Source: Alphaproteobacteria bacterium
GTDB taxonomy: Bacteria > Pseudomonadota > Alphaproteobacteria > UBA8366
Direction: 5' to 3'
DNA length: 64,000 bases
NCBI GenBank assembly: GCA_028281325.1
Contig: JANQKC010000016.1
Coordinates: forward strand, 1-64,000
Both the position numbers and the translations under genes were made by a program. The notes beneath the pieces are model-generated. The model ran no database searches. It was not told the origin of the DNA and saw nothing but the letters and a program-made list of their open reading frames with translations. Numbering within the stretch: position 1 is the stretch's first letter; the number at the start of each line of letters is the position of its first letter. This document shows positions 7,883-15,815 of the stretch, one piece after another.

Positions 7883-8620
7883 TCACCCGTCCAGCACCCG
7901 CCACGCCGCGCGCGCCTGTTTCGGCCGGCGGTGCGCCGCCGGGACGCGGGCGTGGCGCAGCATCATCAGGGCGTAGCGGGTGGCGGCCATCAGGTCGTCG
8001 TACTCCTTGACCACGCGGCCGTCCTTGCGGTGGTAGAGCCGGAACTCGTCGAACCAGTCGGCGAGATGGGCAAAGACCTTGAGGCGGCCGGTCTGCATCC
8101 GGTCGAGCATTTGCATCAGCCCCGCCTCGACGCTGTTGCCACCGTCCTCGAAAGCCGCCGGGTCGGGCAGCATCGACAGGCCCTGGTCGCCGTATTGCTG
8201 CGCCAGGTTCTCGCCCGCCGCCGTGTCGTTCAACCCGTCGCGCGGCCAGGCCCAGGGGATGACGCCCCACGCCTTGAGCGCGGCGGCATGGACAACCGGC
8301 GTCGCGTGCCGCACCCGATAGCAATGGGTGATATAGACGGCGTCGGCGTCCCGGTCCCAGGCGATGCGCACCGCGGCGGTCGGATGGTCCCACCCGAAAT
8401 CGATCCCGCCCAGCAGCGGCCAATGCGGCGGCGTCTCGAACGCATCGACCGAAATCCACGCCTCATCCACGGGAAAGATCCGGCCCGAGCCGAGCTGCGG
8501 CAGTCCCTTGGCGCGCGCGTCCCGCTCGTGCGGCGGATAGCTGTCGAGGATGCGTTGGCGTTCCGCCTCGGTCAGGTGATCGACATCCCAGAGGGTCATC
8601 CGGGTGACGTGCCGGCTCAT
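7883..8620 (-). CDS. terminase large subunit, C-terminal nuclease half (split gene)
   Basis: 245 aa. It starts at RHVTRMTLWD, which in intact terminases comes just after the ATPase domain, then SYPPHERDARAKGLPQLGSG, the linker typical of podovirus large terminases. The RNase H-like nuclease follows: GGIDFGWDHP around D74, then acidic residues in YDDLMAATRYA near 207. No ATPase domain is present. The matching ATPase half lies at 24594-25301, about 16 kb away in the same orientation. The start codon has only a weak site (GGGGTG) and sits 46 bases after the scaffold stop. It is either a broken gene or a truly two-part enzyme. Confidence 0.8.
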   Translation of the reverse strand: MSRHVTRMTLWDVDHLTEAERQRILDSYPPHERDARAKGLPQLGSGRIFPVDEAWISVDAFETPPHWPLLGGIDFGWDHPTAAVRIAWDRDADAVYITHCYRVRHATPVVHAAALKAWGVIPWAWPRDGLNDTAAGENLAQQYGDQGLSMLPDPAAFEDGGNSVEAGLMQMLDRMQTGRLKVFAHLADWFDEFRLYHRKDGRVVKEYDDLMAATRYALMMLRHARVPAAHRRPKQARAAWRVLDG

Positions 8621-8666
8621 GACCGCAACACCCCGGCCGATGCGGACGAGCGGGAGCGACGCCGGC

Positions 8667-9539
8667 CTATTGCGCGGGCCAGATGGCGGCGAGGTAGCGG
8701 GCGCGCTCGGCGCTGGCCGCCGCGTGGCCCGGGTGCGCCGCGTCCTGCAGGGCCGCGACGAAGCCGGGATCGCGCTTGCGCTGTTCGTAGTTGGCGCGCG
8801 CCTCGGCCGGGGACAGACCGAAACCGGTGCGGCCCTCGCCCGCGGGCAGGGCGTCCTCCGAAACCGCCTCGCCGATCCCGGCCAGGAATTCCGTCACGCC
8901 GGCGCGCCCGAGCGCTTCCTCCAGCGCCGTCGACCGGTCGCCGCCGAACCGCCGCGCCGCCTGCCGCGCCGCCGCGACCTTGCGGTCGAAGGCGCCGCCC
9001 CATTTCTCGCGCAAGGCCTCGATGTCCTGATCCTGCGCCGCCTGCTTGTCTCGATTCATCGCCACGACCCGCTGCACCGCCATCCCGTTCCACGCGTCGA
9101 ACAGCGCGGAGGCCTGCCGCGCCGACAGTCCCGCCGCATGCGCCGCCTCGCGGTACCAGTCCATCATCGGCTCGTCGATCGCCATGCCGTCGGGCACCTC
9201 AAGGGCATACCCCGCCGCCGCCGCCGGCCGCCCGAGCCGGTCGTAGATTTCCGCATAAGCCTCGGCGTCCTCCTCGTCCTTCGGCAGGGTCAGCGTGCGA
9301 CCGGCGCGGTCGCTGCCCAACATGCTCTCCAAGTTCTGGTAGGACCGGACCACGGCGTCCAAATCCTCCCACCCCTTGGTGCGGACGAAATCGGCGCTGT
9401 CCGCGTCGAGACCGGAGAGCCAGTCGTCGGTGAGGTCGCTATCAGCCCCCGCGCCCCACTCGGCAGCATCATCCACATCGCCATTGGGCATCGCCCCCTC
9501 CGGCGTCACCGCCGGAAGTGTTTCCGCGTCATCTTGCAT
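8667..9539 (-). CDS. phage capsid scaffolding protein
   Basis: 290 aa, very acidic N-terminus and predominantly helical. Motifs typical of podovirus scaffold or head-assembly proteins are visible: TKGWEDLDAVVRSYQNLE around residues 55-72, LGRPAAAAGYALEVPDG, and a helical stretch with alternating Ala, Arg and Glu. It would direct coat assembly and then leave the procapsid. A remnant of its 5' end, with the same first codons, lies at 11339-11446 as part of a duplicated block. Normally the capsid gene follows directly; here terminase and accessory genes intervene. Confidence 0.75.
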   Translation of the reverse strand: MQDDAETLPAVTPEGAMPNGDVDDAAEWGAGADSDLTDDWLSGLDADSADFVRTKGWEDLDAVVRSYQNLESMLGSDRAGRTLTLPKDEEDAEAYAEIYDRLGRPAAAAGYALEVPDGMAIDEPMMDWYREAAHAAGLSARQASALFDAWNGMAVQRVVAMNRDKQAAQDQDIEALREKWGGAFDRKVAAARQAARRFGGDRSTALEEALGRAGVTEFLAGIGEAVSEDALPAGEGRTGFGLSPAEARANYEQRKRDPGFVAALQDAAHPGHAAASAERARYLAAIWPAQ

Positions 9540-9643
9540 ATCTACACCTTGTTGTGAGTAAGGATCGGTCCGGCCTTAGCCAACTACCGGCAACACAGCG
9601 TTTAAGGTTGATTGGGGAAGAACCGGACCCTAATTTCAGCAAC

Positions 9644-9731
9644 GGTCCCGCTCCCACAGTCTGGCTGAAATGAGGTCCGCCTGTGCGTAGGCATCTTAGG
9701 AAACTAAGCCAAATATGGCTGGGGCTAACCC
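9644..9731. repeat. structured intergenic repeat unit A1
   Basis: Begins GGTCCCGCTCCCAC (9644-9657), has a variable middle, then TGTGCGTAGGCA (9682-9693) and GGGGCTAACC (9721-9730). It is one of four such units, two per long direct repeat, spaced about 171 bases apart. Confidence 0.6.
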
Positions 9732-9814
9732 CCGGATGCCATCGGGACTATCGAACCTCAATATTGCTGCGAATTTTCTTGCCCGGCACAAAACAGGAAC
9801 ATAATATCGCTCTT

Positions 9815-9904
9815 GGTCCCGCTCCCACCTCAATCTGCACAATAGACAGATTGTTGTGCGTAGGCACTGTTAGGGATGACCCCTTCTTTGCCACCGGGGC
9901 TAAC
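9815..9904. repeat. structured intergenic repeat unit A2
   Basis: GGTCCCGCTCCCAC (9815-9828), then a 7-bp perfect hairpin CAATCTG/CAGATTG, TGTGCGTAGGCA (9855-9866) and GGGGCTAAC just beside the toxin-copy stop codon. The middle differs in sequence from unit A1 but keeps the outer motifs. Confidence 0.6.
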
Positions 9905-9905
9905 C

Positions 9906-10984
9906 TCATTCTCTGCTGGGTTTTCGCTGGTCTGGTCCCAATCGGGTCTTCCCCCTTTGTTTCTTGAATCGCGCGTCACGAAATCCAGTCAGCACCCAAT
10001 TTTCTCTTTGTTTGTCTCGAACAGTGGTCAATATCACTACATTTCCACGATGAACGATTTGAGCCCGACGATCACCACGCGCAGAGGTCCTGAGTCGAAA
10101 CAGACGTCCTTTCGCTATAACTTCCGGTATGATCTCTCGGACGAAGTTTTCACCGTCCTGCCCTTGTAAATTCCGCCGAGCGATAATGTGGGAAAGTCCA
10201 AAGCCATCCTTTCTAAACTGTGTTTTTGGATTTCCCGGTCGTCCGTAATCAATCGTTATCTCCCCAACATCGCGGCGGTACATCGCGGCGGGCACCGATG
10301 TCTGTTTCGACAGTGCCGTTTCGATCGCAGCCTTACCTTCGGCGATGTTCTGGGATGTCGGGATGCCTTCCTTCGCCAGTTTCTCGAAAACCGACGGGGT
10401 CGGTTGTTTGCCCAGCTTTCGGGCGACACGGTCAAAGAGCTGTCGCCCTTCCCGGCTCAAGCGGTCCAGCCCAACGCGCCGACTGATATCTTGCGCGGTT
10501 ACAGACCGCGCCCTAACACCCAGTTCGTGCCCCTTGCGAAAGGCGGATTCCAACTGGGCTTTCGCGGCCGCCACCTTGTCCGGCGGCAACTTCGCGAGCG
10601 CCTTCTCGAAGACGCCCTGCCGGTTTGCATCGGCCAGTAGACGCCTCGGCCCGGGCAGGCGCGCCTGCAGGCCCAAGGCGGGCCCTGACTTAAGCCCCGC
10701 AACGGTCACCAGGGCGTACAGATCGCGTTCCAACCGACGGGCGGCGATGCGCGACACACCCAATTCCTGAAGCGCCTGGACGGTCGCCGCGATGCCGCCG
10801 ACGACCGGGGCGACCATGTTCGGAACGCGCCGTCGACCGCGACGCTGCCGCCCCCGATGAACACCTCGTTGAAGGCCCGGAACAGCCCGGCGACGCCCCG
10901 GCGTTCCTCGGGGGTTTGCGCGACGAGCCGCCCCAAGGTCTCGCGCGATGCGCCGAGCGGTTTTTCGAAAATCCGCCCGACCGC
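9906..10984 (-). pseudogene. truncated, frameshifted second copy of BECR-type cargo protein
   Basis: A 303-codon frame is open from ATG 10817 to 9906. Upstream of it, the minus strand continues to match the 11806-13218 protein (GRLVAQTPEERRGVAGLFRA) but in another frame. At about 10815 this copy reads ACCATGTTCGG where the intact gene has ACCATGGTTCGG, a one-base deletion. Homology ends at about 10984, so the N-terminal motifs are missing. The C-terminal RNase-like core (GFGLSHIIARRNLQGQDGE, EVIAKG, NWVLTGFRD) is intact but clearly diverged from the full gene, while the preceding and following parts are nearly identical. It is an orphan toxin-tail arrangement, or a protein made from the internal ATG. 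Confidence 0.7.
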
Positions 10985-11089
10985 TTGTCTGAGTGCACGA
11001 AGCTAAGACCGCTCCACCTTATTCCACGTCAGCGCCATAGACGGCGTTAAACGGAGAAAACCATGAACTCAGATTAAACGCAGAACCTG

Positions 11090-11326
11090 CTACTTCGCGA
11101 GTTCACGTCTGGCCAATTCGAGAGCTTCCTCGAAAACGGACAAGTCTATCTCTCGAAGCACTAGTTCTCCGTCGTCATCGGCGCCAGGGAGCTCAATCTT
11201 TAGATTTTCCAACCCGTCATCCTGGTTTATCAGGGCAACGTATTGTCCCTTGTAGTAAATCTCGGCGATCAGTTTTTCGTAGTCGAAATTGCTCCACACT
11301 TGGATCTCGATATCAGAGTCGGGCAT
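11090..11326 (-). CDS. small acidic protein; candidate immunity to nuclease-type cargo
   Basis: 78 aa, start ATG 11326 with GGAAAG upstream. There is no signal peptide, so it is cytosolic. It is strongly acidic, with a beta-strand-rich N-terminal half (FDYEKLIAEIYYKGQYVALI) and a C-terminal helix (FEEALELARRELAK). It lies between the full nuclease-type gene and its orphan copy and is the only unique gene inside the duplicated area. A small acidic cytosolic protein beside an RNase-like toxin module is the usual immunity pattern. I recall similar small proteins near toxin genes but cannot name a family. Confidence 0.6.
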   Translation of the reverse strand: MPDSDIEIQVWSNFDYEKLIAEIYYKGQYVALINQDDGLENLKIELPGADDDGELVLREIDLSVFEEALELARRELAK

Positions 11327-11338
11327 GCTTTCACTTTC

Positions 11339-11446
11339 CTACGGTTCACGAAAACCTATTAGGCGTCCATCCGATCCAAATCGCGCTGTCCGTCCGCTTG
11401 CACGATCCGGCGTTACCGCCGGGAGGGGTTCCACGCCATCTTGCAT
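11339..11446 (-). pseudogene. remnant of scaffold gene 5' end
   Basis: The frame starts MQDGVEPLPAVTPD, matching MQDDAETLPAVTPE of the scaffold at 9539, then diverges and stops after 35 codons, 12 bases before the next ATG at 11326. It marks the edge of the long direct repeat and may now act only as a leader for the 78-aa gene. Confidence 0.7.
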
Positions 11447-11549
11447 GTCTACATTTTAATATGGCGAAGAATCTGTTCACCCCGGCCGAAACCCGACAAC
11501 ACAGCGTTTAGGGTTGAATGGGGAAGAAACGGCCCCCGGCTTCCACAGC

Positions 11550-11635
11550 AGTCCCGCTCCCACAGTCGGGCGGAAATGAGGGTCGTCCGTGCGTAGGCAT
11601 TTTAGGAAACCAAGCCACATATGGCTGGGGCTAAC
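11550..11635. repeat. structured intergenic repeat unit B1
   Basis: AGTCCCGCTCCCAC (11550-11563, one base changed), GTGCGTAGGCA (11589-11599) and GGGGCTAAC (11627-11635). It is the counterpart of unit A1; the segment from about 11599 to 11700 is nearly identical to the corresponding part of copy A. Confidence 0.6.
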
Positions 11636-11720
11636 CCCCGGATGCCATCGGGACTATCGAACCTCGATATTGCAGCGAATTTTCTTGTCTGGCACAAAAC
11701 CGGAACATAATATTGCTCTT

Positions 11721-11808
11721 GGTCCCGCTCCCACATTAATCTTAACAGACGGGTTTTTGTGCGTAGGCATTGCATTGGAGGCTTACCCTCCCTTTGCCAC
11801 CGGGACTA
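11721..11808. repeat. structured intergenic repeat unit B2
   Basis: GGTCCCGCTCCCAC (11721-11734) and GTGCGTAGGCA (11759-11769), ending at the stop of the full nuclease-type gene. It is the counterpart of A2, but the hairpin between the two motifs is not conserved and the GGGGCTAAC end is changed. Confidence 0.55.
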
Positions 11809-13218
11809 TTTCGGTTTTCGCTGATTCGGTCCTAACCGCGTTTTCCCGCTTCGTTTTCGAAAGCTCCTATTTCGATATCCCGTGAGGGCCCAAGTTTCGC
11901 GCCGTTTATTCTTGATTAAGCTCAAAACGGCGAGGCTCCCTCGGTAAACTATAAGCGCTCTTCGATCACCAAGCTCAGAAGATTTAAGTGAATGCAAAGT
12001 GCCCTTAGCCAAGACTTCCGGCAAGACATTCACAACAAACTCTAAAGCATCCTGGCCTTGCGAGCTTCGTCGAGAAATTATGTGCGCCAGCCCGGCACCA
12101 TTGTGGTTATACGCAAATGTAATTTCCCCTACGTCGGGTCGGTACATTGCAGCGGGTACGGACGTGCGAGCCAACAATGCATGCTGAATCGCCGCCCTGC
12201 CCTCGGCGATGTTCTGGGAGGTGGGAATTCCCTCCTTCGCCAATTTCTCGAAGACCGATGGCGTTGGTTGTTTGCCCAGCTTTCGGGCGACCCGGTCGAA
12301 AAGCTGCCGGCCTTCCCGGCTCAAGCGGTCTAGCCCAACGCGCCGACTGATATCTTGCGCGGTTACAGACCGCGCCTTGACGCCCAGTTCGTGCCCCTTG
12401 CGAAAGGCGGATTCCAGCTGGGCTTTCGCGGCCGCCATTTGGTCCGACGGCAACTCGGCGAGCGCCTTCTCGAAAACGCCCCGTCGGTTTGCGTCGGCCA
12501 GCACACGCTTCGGCCCGGGCATGCGCGGCTGCAGGCCCAAGGCAGGACCCGACTTGAGCCCCAGGACTGTCACCCAGGCATACAGGTCGCGTTCCAACCG
12601 GCGGGCGGCGGTGCGCGACACGCCCAATTCCTGAAGCGCCTGGACGGTCGCCGCGATGCCCCCGACGACCGGCGCGACCATGGTTCGGAACGCGCCGTCG
12701 ACCGCGACGCTGCCGCCCCCGATGAACACCTCGTTGAAGGCCCGGAACAGCCCGGCGACGCCCCGCCGCTCCTCGGGGGATTGCGCAAGCAGCCGCCCCA
12801 AGGTCTCGCGCGATGCGCCGAGCGGCTCCTCGAAAATCCGCCCGACCGCCTTCGTCGCCGCCTCGCCGATCCGATTCACGGCGTCGAGGCCGGTCCCGTC
12901 GCGTTCCGCCGCCGCATCGGTCGACGGCGCAGGCCGCCGCAAATCCGGATCGACACCGGGCGGGCGGTCCGAGACCGGGCTTTCCGCAAGCTGGATACGG
13001 TCCGGCCTAAAGGTTGGCGACGGCTGCGCGACGGCACGCGCCGATGGCCCACCGGTACCGGGCGCCCGAGGTGCGACCGGCAATCCCAGAAGGGTCGAAA
13101 GCTCGTCGGAAAACCTCGGCGGCTCCGGCAAGATCGGAATGCGATAGCCGAAGCCGGTCGGACGGCCGGGACCGTTGGGCGCGTCGAACAACGACGGCCG
13201 GACAGCGCGATCAGACAT
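11806..13218 (-). CDS. modular phage cargo protein with BECR-fold RNase-like C-terminal domain
   Basis: 470 aa, start ATG 13218 with GAGGAGGA upstream. The N-terminal module has PSLFDAP, then GFGYRIPILPEPPRFSD and, near residue 80, QLAESPVSDRP. A Gly/Ala-rich amphipathic region follows (FNEVFIGGGSVAVDGAFRT, VVGGIAATVQALQELG) that could contact membranes, then a helical middle. The C-terminal domain has VGEITFAY, GAGLAHIISRR, LPEVLAKG and TWALTGYRN, the pattern of phage Barnase-EndoU-ColicinE5/D-RelE-like (PBECR) nuclease domains known from phage polyvalent proteins; the His of AHII is a candidate catalytic residue. A second diverged copy lies downstream at 9906-10984. Confidence 0.75.
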   Translation of the reverse strand: MSDRAVRPSLFDAPNGPGRPTGFGYRIPILPEPPRFSDELSTLLGLPVAPRAPGTGGPSARAVAQPSPTFRPDRIQLAESPVSDRPPGVDPDLRRPAPSTDAAAERDGTGLDAVNRIGEAATKAVGRIFEEPLGASRETLGRLLAQSPEERRGVAGLFRAFNEVFIGGGSVAVDGAFRTMVAPVVGGIAATVQALQELGVSRTAARRLERDLYAWVTVLGLKSGPALGLQPRMPGPKRVLADANRRGVFEKALAELPSDQMAAAKAQLESAFRKGHELGVKARSVTAQDISRRVGLDRLSREGRQLFDRVARKLGKQPTPSVFEKLAKEGIPTSQNIAEGRAAIQHALLARTSVPAAMYRPDVGEITFAYNHNGAGLAHIISRRSSQGQDALEFVVNVLPEVLAKGTLHSLKSSELGDRRALIVYRGSLAVLSLIKNKRRETWALTGYRNRSFRKRSGKTRLGPNQRKPK

Positions 13219-13460
13219 GCGTCCTCCTCACGGCGGACGGACGCGCCCGCGCGGTTTCTATATCGAGATTTAATTTCGGGTAATGCGGTGCACGGACCGC
13301 ATGAGCGACGGAAGACGCTCAGGCCGTGCGGCGACCGTAACAATGCACTGCGGCGCTACGGCAGAAGACCGCGTTCAGAGGCTGCGCTCCATCCCCGAGG
13401 CTCGCCCGGGTCCAGTTCGCCACCCGACCCGATACGATCCCTGACCGGAACGACGCTAAC

Positions 13461-13967
13461 TCATGGACAAGGATAACCCGGCGAACAGGTCGTGTTCTCT
13501 GAAAACAAAACTTCGCGAAAGCTGCGATTTACACTCGCGAGCAGAGCAATAACCGGCAACGGGCTAAGAAAATACATGCAGAGCACAGGGCTATATCCAA
13601 GAAACCGAAACCAGCTTGGAGAGATTTGATGGATGCCTGCGAGACCTACCACAGAGAAAAAGTACAAACCTAACGCCAGAATATTCGGTACGACGATTGA
13701 TTTTTCCGAACATCGATTAGTGGCACGATGTTTCCTTACCATCCGTCGCTGCCGAACACCGCAATAGATCAAAATCATTACGCCTCCTGAAAACAAGCCC
13801 ACTAGAATCGGATGCACGATTATAAAAAGCCACGGCAAGGAATTCTCTCTAGGATCGAGTGAATAAACTACGACCCACGCGACAAAACCGCCGGAGAGCG
13901 CTGTCGCGTAGAACAATAAGATTGCTCTCTTCCAGTGGGCGAATTTCAATGCTGTCCCCGGAGGCAA
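13461..13967 (-). CDS. polytopic membrane protein II after SLT-type cargo gene
   Basis: 168 aa with about four membrane segments and a basic central loop (RQRRMVRKHRATNR). The frame opens with TTG directly after the stop codon of 13968-14660, consistent with translational coupling, although TTG is a weak start. It shows no recognised family. Position as the second gene after a lytic-transglycosylase-type cargo protein, with its partner, suggests a membrane immunity protein or holin-like accessory. The first is favoured because holins are usually smaller. The hydrophobic pattern is clear; the function is not. Confidence 0.5.
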   Translation of the reverse strand: MPPGTALKFAHWKRAILLFYATALSGGFVAWVVVYSLDPRENSLPWLFIIVHPILVGLFSGGVMILIYCGVRQRRMVRKHRATNRCSEKSIVVPNILALGLYFFSVVGLAGIHQISPSWFRFLGYSPVLCMYFLSPLPVIALLASVNRSFREVLFSENTTCSPGYPCP

Positions 13968-14660
13968 CTATTGTCTCGATGCTAAATACCGAATCGCCGC
14001 GAGCAGCGGAAAGGCCATAAGCATCGATGGAAAATCGAAGATCCAGACCAGAATGGTGTTTTGGACATTCCACACTTCCATGACGAAGCAATACAAAAGT
14101 GCGGACCCAATAAACGATACTGAGGCTAAGATGCGTGCATGTTTCGCATCCCAAGCTGTTGCCGAACCGTCAACGGGATACAGTGCCGGAACGAACCGCA
14201 AACGACGAAGCGTGAACCAAATCGCCGTGATCACAACGGCGAAAATCACCGACCACAGCGCGAACGCAACAATCGCAAGGACGATGATCACTAGTGCATA
14301 ATCGAAGTGAATTACGCAAAAAAGATCGTCTCCCATTGGGATGCCGCGTGGAACATCCGTGATTCGGCAGAAGTTGTGGTTCACGGAACCGTGCATCGTT
14401 ACGTAAATCCGGACAAGAACTTGACTGGCGCAATAGAGAGGAACAGCCGAAAGGCTCAGCAATAAGTAGGATCGAAGATAGGGATGTCGATGTGTTCGCA
14501 AACCAATGCCTTGAATACTTGAATCGGCTATGGCCGAAAATTGGCTGATACTGTTTTTGCTCTCCACAACCTGACAGCACAATCTTGTTAATTTAATGCA
14601 ATTCTGCTGGCATTTTTCTGCCTTTCGAACGCCGAATTGCCATGAATCAACTGCTGCCAA
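13968..14660 (-). CDS. polytopic membrane protein I after SLT-type cargo gene
   Basis: Up to 230 aa with about four hydrophobic segments (roughly residues 60-85, 120-148, 172-193 and 203-225). The start is uncertain: the longest frame begins at a TTG and no strong ribosome site is visible, so the first 50 residues may not be translated. It is 117 bases downstream of the SLT-type cargo gene and abuts the second membrane gene. Base composition is more AT-rich than the phage structural genes, which suggests separate origin. No family was recognised; candidate inner-membrane immunity pair. Confidence 0.5.
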   Translation of the reverse strand: MAAVDSWQFGVRKAEKCQQNCIKLTRLCCQVVESKNSISQFSAIADSSIQGIGLRTHRHPYLRSYLLLSLSAVPLYCASQVLVRIYVTMHGSVNHNFCRITDVPRGIPMGDDLFCVIHFDYALVIIVLAIVAFALWSVIFAVVITAIWFTLRRLRFVPALYPVDGSATAWDAKHARILASVSFIGSALLYCFVMEVWNVQNTILVWIFDFPSMLMAFPLLAAIRYLASRQ

Positions 14661-14777
14661 GAAATCTGAGACAATTCGGAATGTAAAAAGAAAGGATCCC
14701 AGCGCACATAATGGGCTTATCCCTGAGCACTCCCATGCTTCGTCATAAGGTAGATTGCTCGAAAACAGATTTCGGGA

Positions 14778-15815
14778 CTACGGGCCTCTCGGAGCGGGGT
14801 CTCCATCAAATGGCGATCCTGTAATCCAGAGTTGCTCTCGCATGGCCCTTTCGATCTTCTTTCCGTTGTCACTGACATTCTCTTTTCCTGTGAACTGCCA
14901 GACCGATCCGATTTTTGCCGGGGTAGGCTTCTCGATACGATCCTGAATTGCCTTTATCAGTGCGACCCCAGCCCGAATATTGAGTTCCGGGTTCTCAAAT
15001 TGCTCGCCCCGCACGCCACCCACACCTTCCCAGATTGTCGGATTAATATTCATGGGCAGCAACGTATCTGCCAGACCAGCGAACTGTGCCGCCCGGTCTA
15101 AGCGAAGCCGATCCCCATCCGCATTCTCGATGTACATAATTGCTCGCACGAGATCTGGGTCTACTCCGAATCGCTTAGATTCTCGAACAATCGTCTCATC
15201 GTGCTTTCGAACTGCTGCTGCTCCAATATGGTGCTTTCGGTAAAAAGGAGCGGCACCCGTTCCACGCCGTGATGGGGAAACCTTAAAGATTGCCGGAAGG
15301 TTATTCCTAATTGCAAAAACACGAGCTTCTTCCATACGGACAATAACCTTACGGCCCTTCGCCTTTTTTAGTGCTTCGATTTCTCGGTTCACTTCCCGAC
15401 GGCGCTTGGACTCTTCTAGACGCTGCAATTCAAATTGGCGCAAAGCGTCGTTCGTGTCAGTCGGGCTTTCCGCAATCTGCGTCTCGCTTGGCGCGTTCAC
15501 TCCGGGCAAACTTAGCGCACTTCCATCTGGGAATGCTGGATTGGATTGCCGGCCAGACACCCCAAGCACCGCCGGGTGGGAGTCGGCAAGCGACACTTGT
15601 GCAGAAGTGTTCACAACCGATTCAGCATTGAGCGGCGACAAGAGCGAGCCTTGCAAAGTCCGCGGCTGCAACCTGCCGGAAGTGAGCAGTGTACGAGGAT
15701 CGGGATTGCGCGTTGAAGATTGCGGAAAGATCGGGATTCGAAACCCGAACCCGGTGGCGCGCGGCCGCGCAAGCAACGTGTCAAAAACGGACAAGCCTTT
15801 TCGAAGATCGGTCAT
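14778..15815 (-). CDS. modular phage cargo protein with SLT-like lytic transglycosylase domain
   Basis: 345 aa, start ATG 15815, overlapping the Bbp19-like gene by 4 bases (ATGA-type coupling). The N-terminus has LSVFDTLLARPRATGFGFRI followed by PIFPQ, matching the other cargo proteins, and near residue 115 TQIAESPTD. A charged helix (residues about 125-160) leads to the C-terminal domain: FGVDPDLVRAIMYIEN places the catalytic Glu of SLT-type transglycosylases, followed by LLPMNINPTIW and NIRAGVALIKAIQDR. The usual GLMQ-type motif is replaced by PMNINP. It probably cuts peptidoglycan, either during genome entry as an internal virion protein or as a delivered toxin. Confidence 0.75.
   Translation of the reverse strand: MTDLRKGLSVFDTLLARPRATGFGFRIPIFPQSSTRNPDPRTLLTSGRLQPRTLQGSLLSPLNAESVVNTSAQVSLADSHPAVLGVSGRQSNPAFPDGSALSLPGVNAPSETQIAESPTDTNDALRQFELQRLEESKRRREVNREIEALKKAKGRKVIVRMEEARVFAIRNNLPAIFKVSPSRRGTGAAPFYRKHHIGAAAVRKHDETIVRESKRFGVDPDLVRAIMYIENADGDRLRLDRAAQFAGLADTLLPMNINPTIWEGVGGVRGEQFENPELNIRAGVALIKAIQDRIEKPTPAKIGSVWQFTGKENVSDNGKKIERAMREQLWITGSPFDGDPAPRGP

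Larger units (their letters stand above)
9500..10984. repeat. long direct repeat, copy A (pair with 11407-12849)
   Basis: About 1.45 kb matching 11407-12849 in the same orientation, with a period near 1.9 kb. It spans the scaffold 5' end, the intergenic structured repeats and most of a nuclease-type cargo gene. Homology stops sharply at about 10984/12849. Flanks are highly similar, while the toxin core inside has diverged. Confidence 0.8.
11407..12849. repeat. long direct repeat, copy B (pair with 9500-10984)
   Basis: Matches copy A from the scaffold 5' codons through the intergenic repeats into the cargo gene, up to about the 125th codon of the full-length protein. Together with the unique 78-aa gene between the copies, it indicates a duplication or cassette insertion at this locus. 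Confidence 0.8.

Noticed and set aside
9644..11808. Integron attC sites as an explanation of the structured repeats
   Set aside because: The conserved GTTRRRY/RYYYAAC core motifs do not fit, and there is no integron integrase in the window.
2911..15815. Type VI secretion effectors
   Set aside because: There are no VgrG, PAAR, Hcp or adaptor genes; all neighbours are virion genes.
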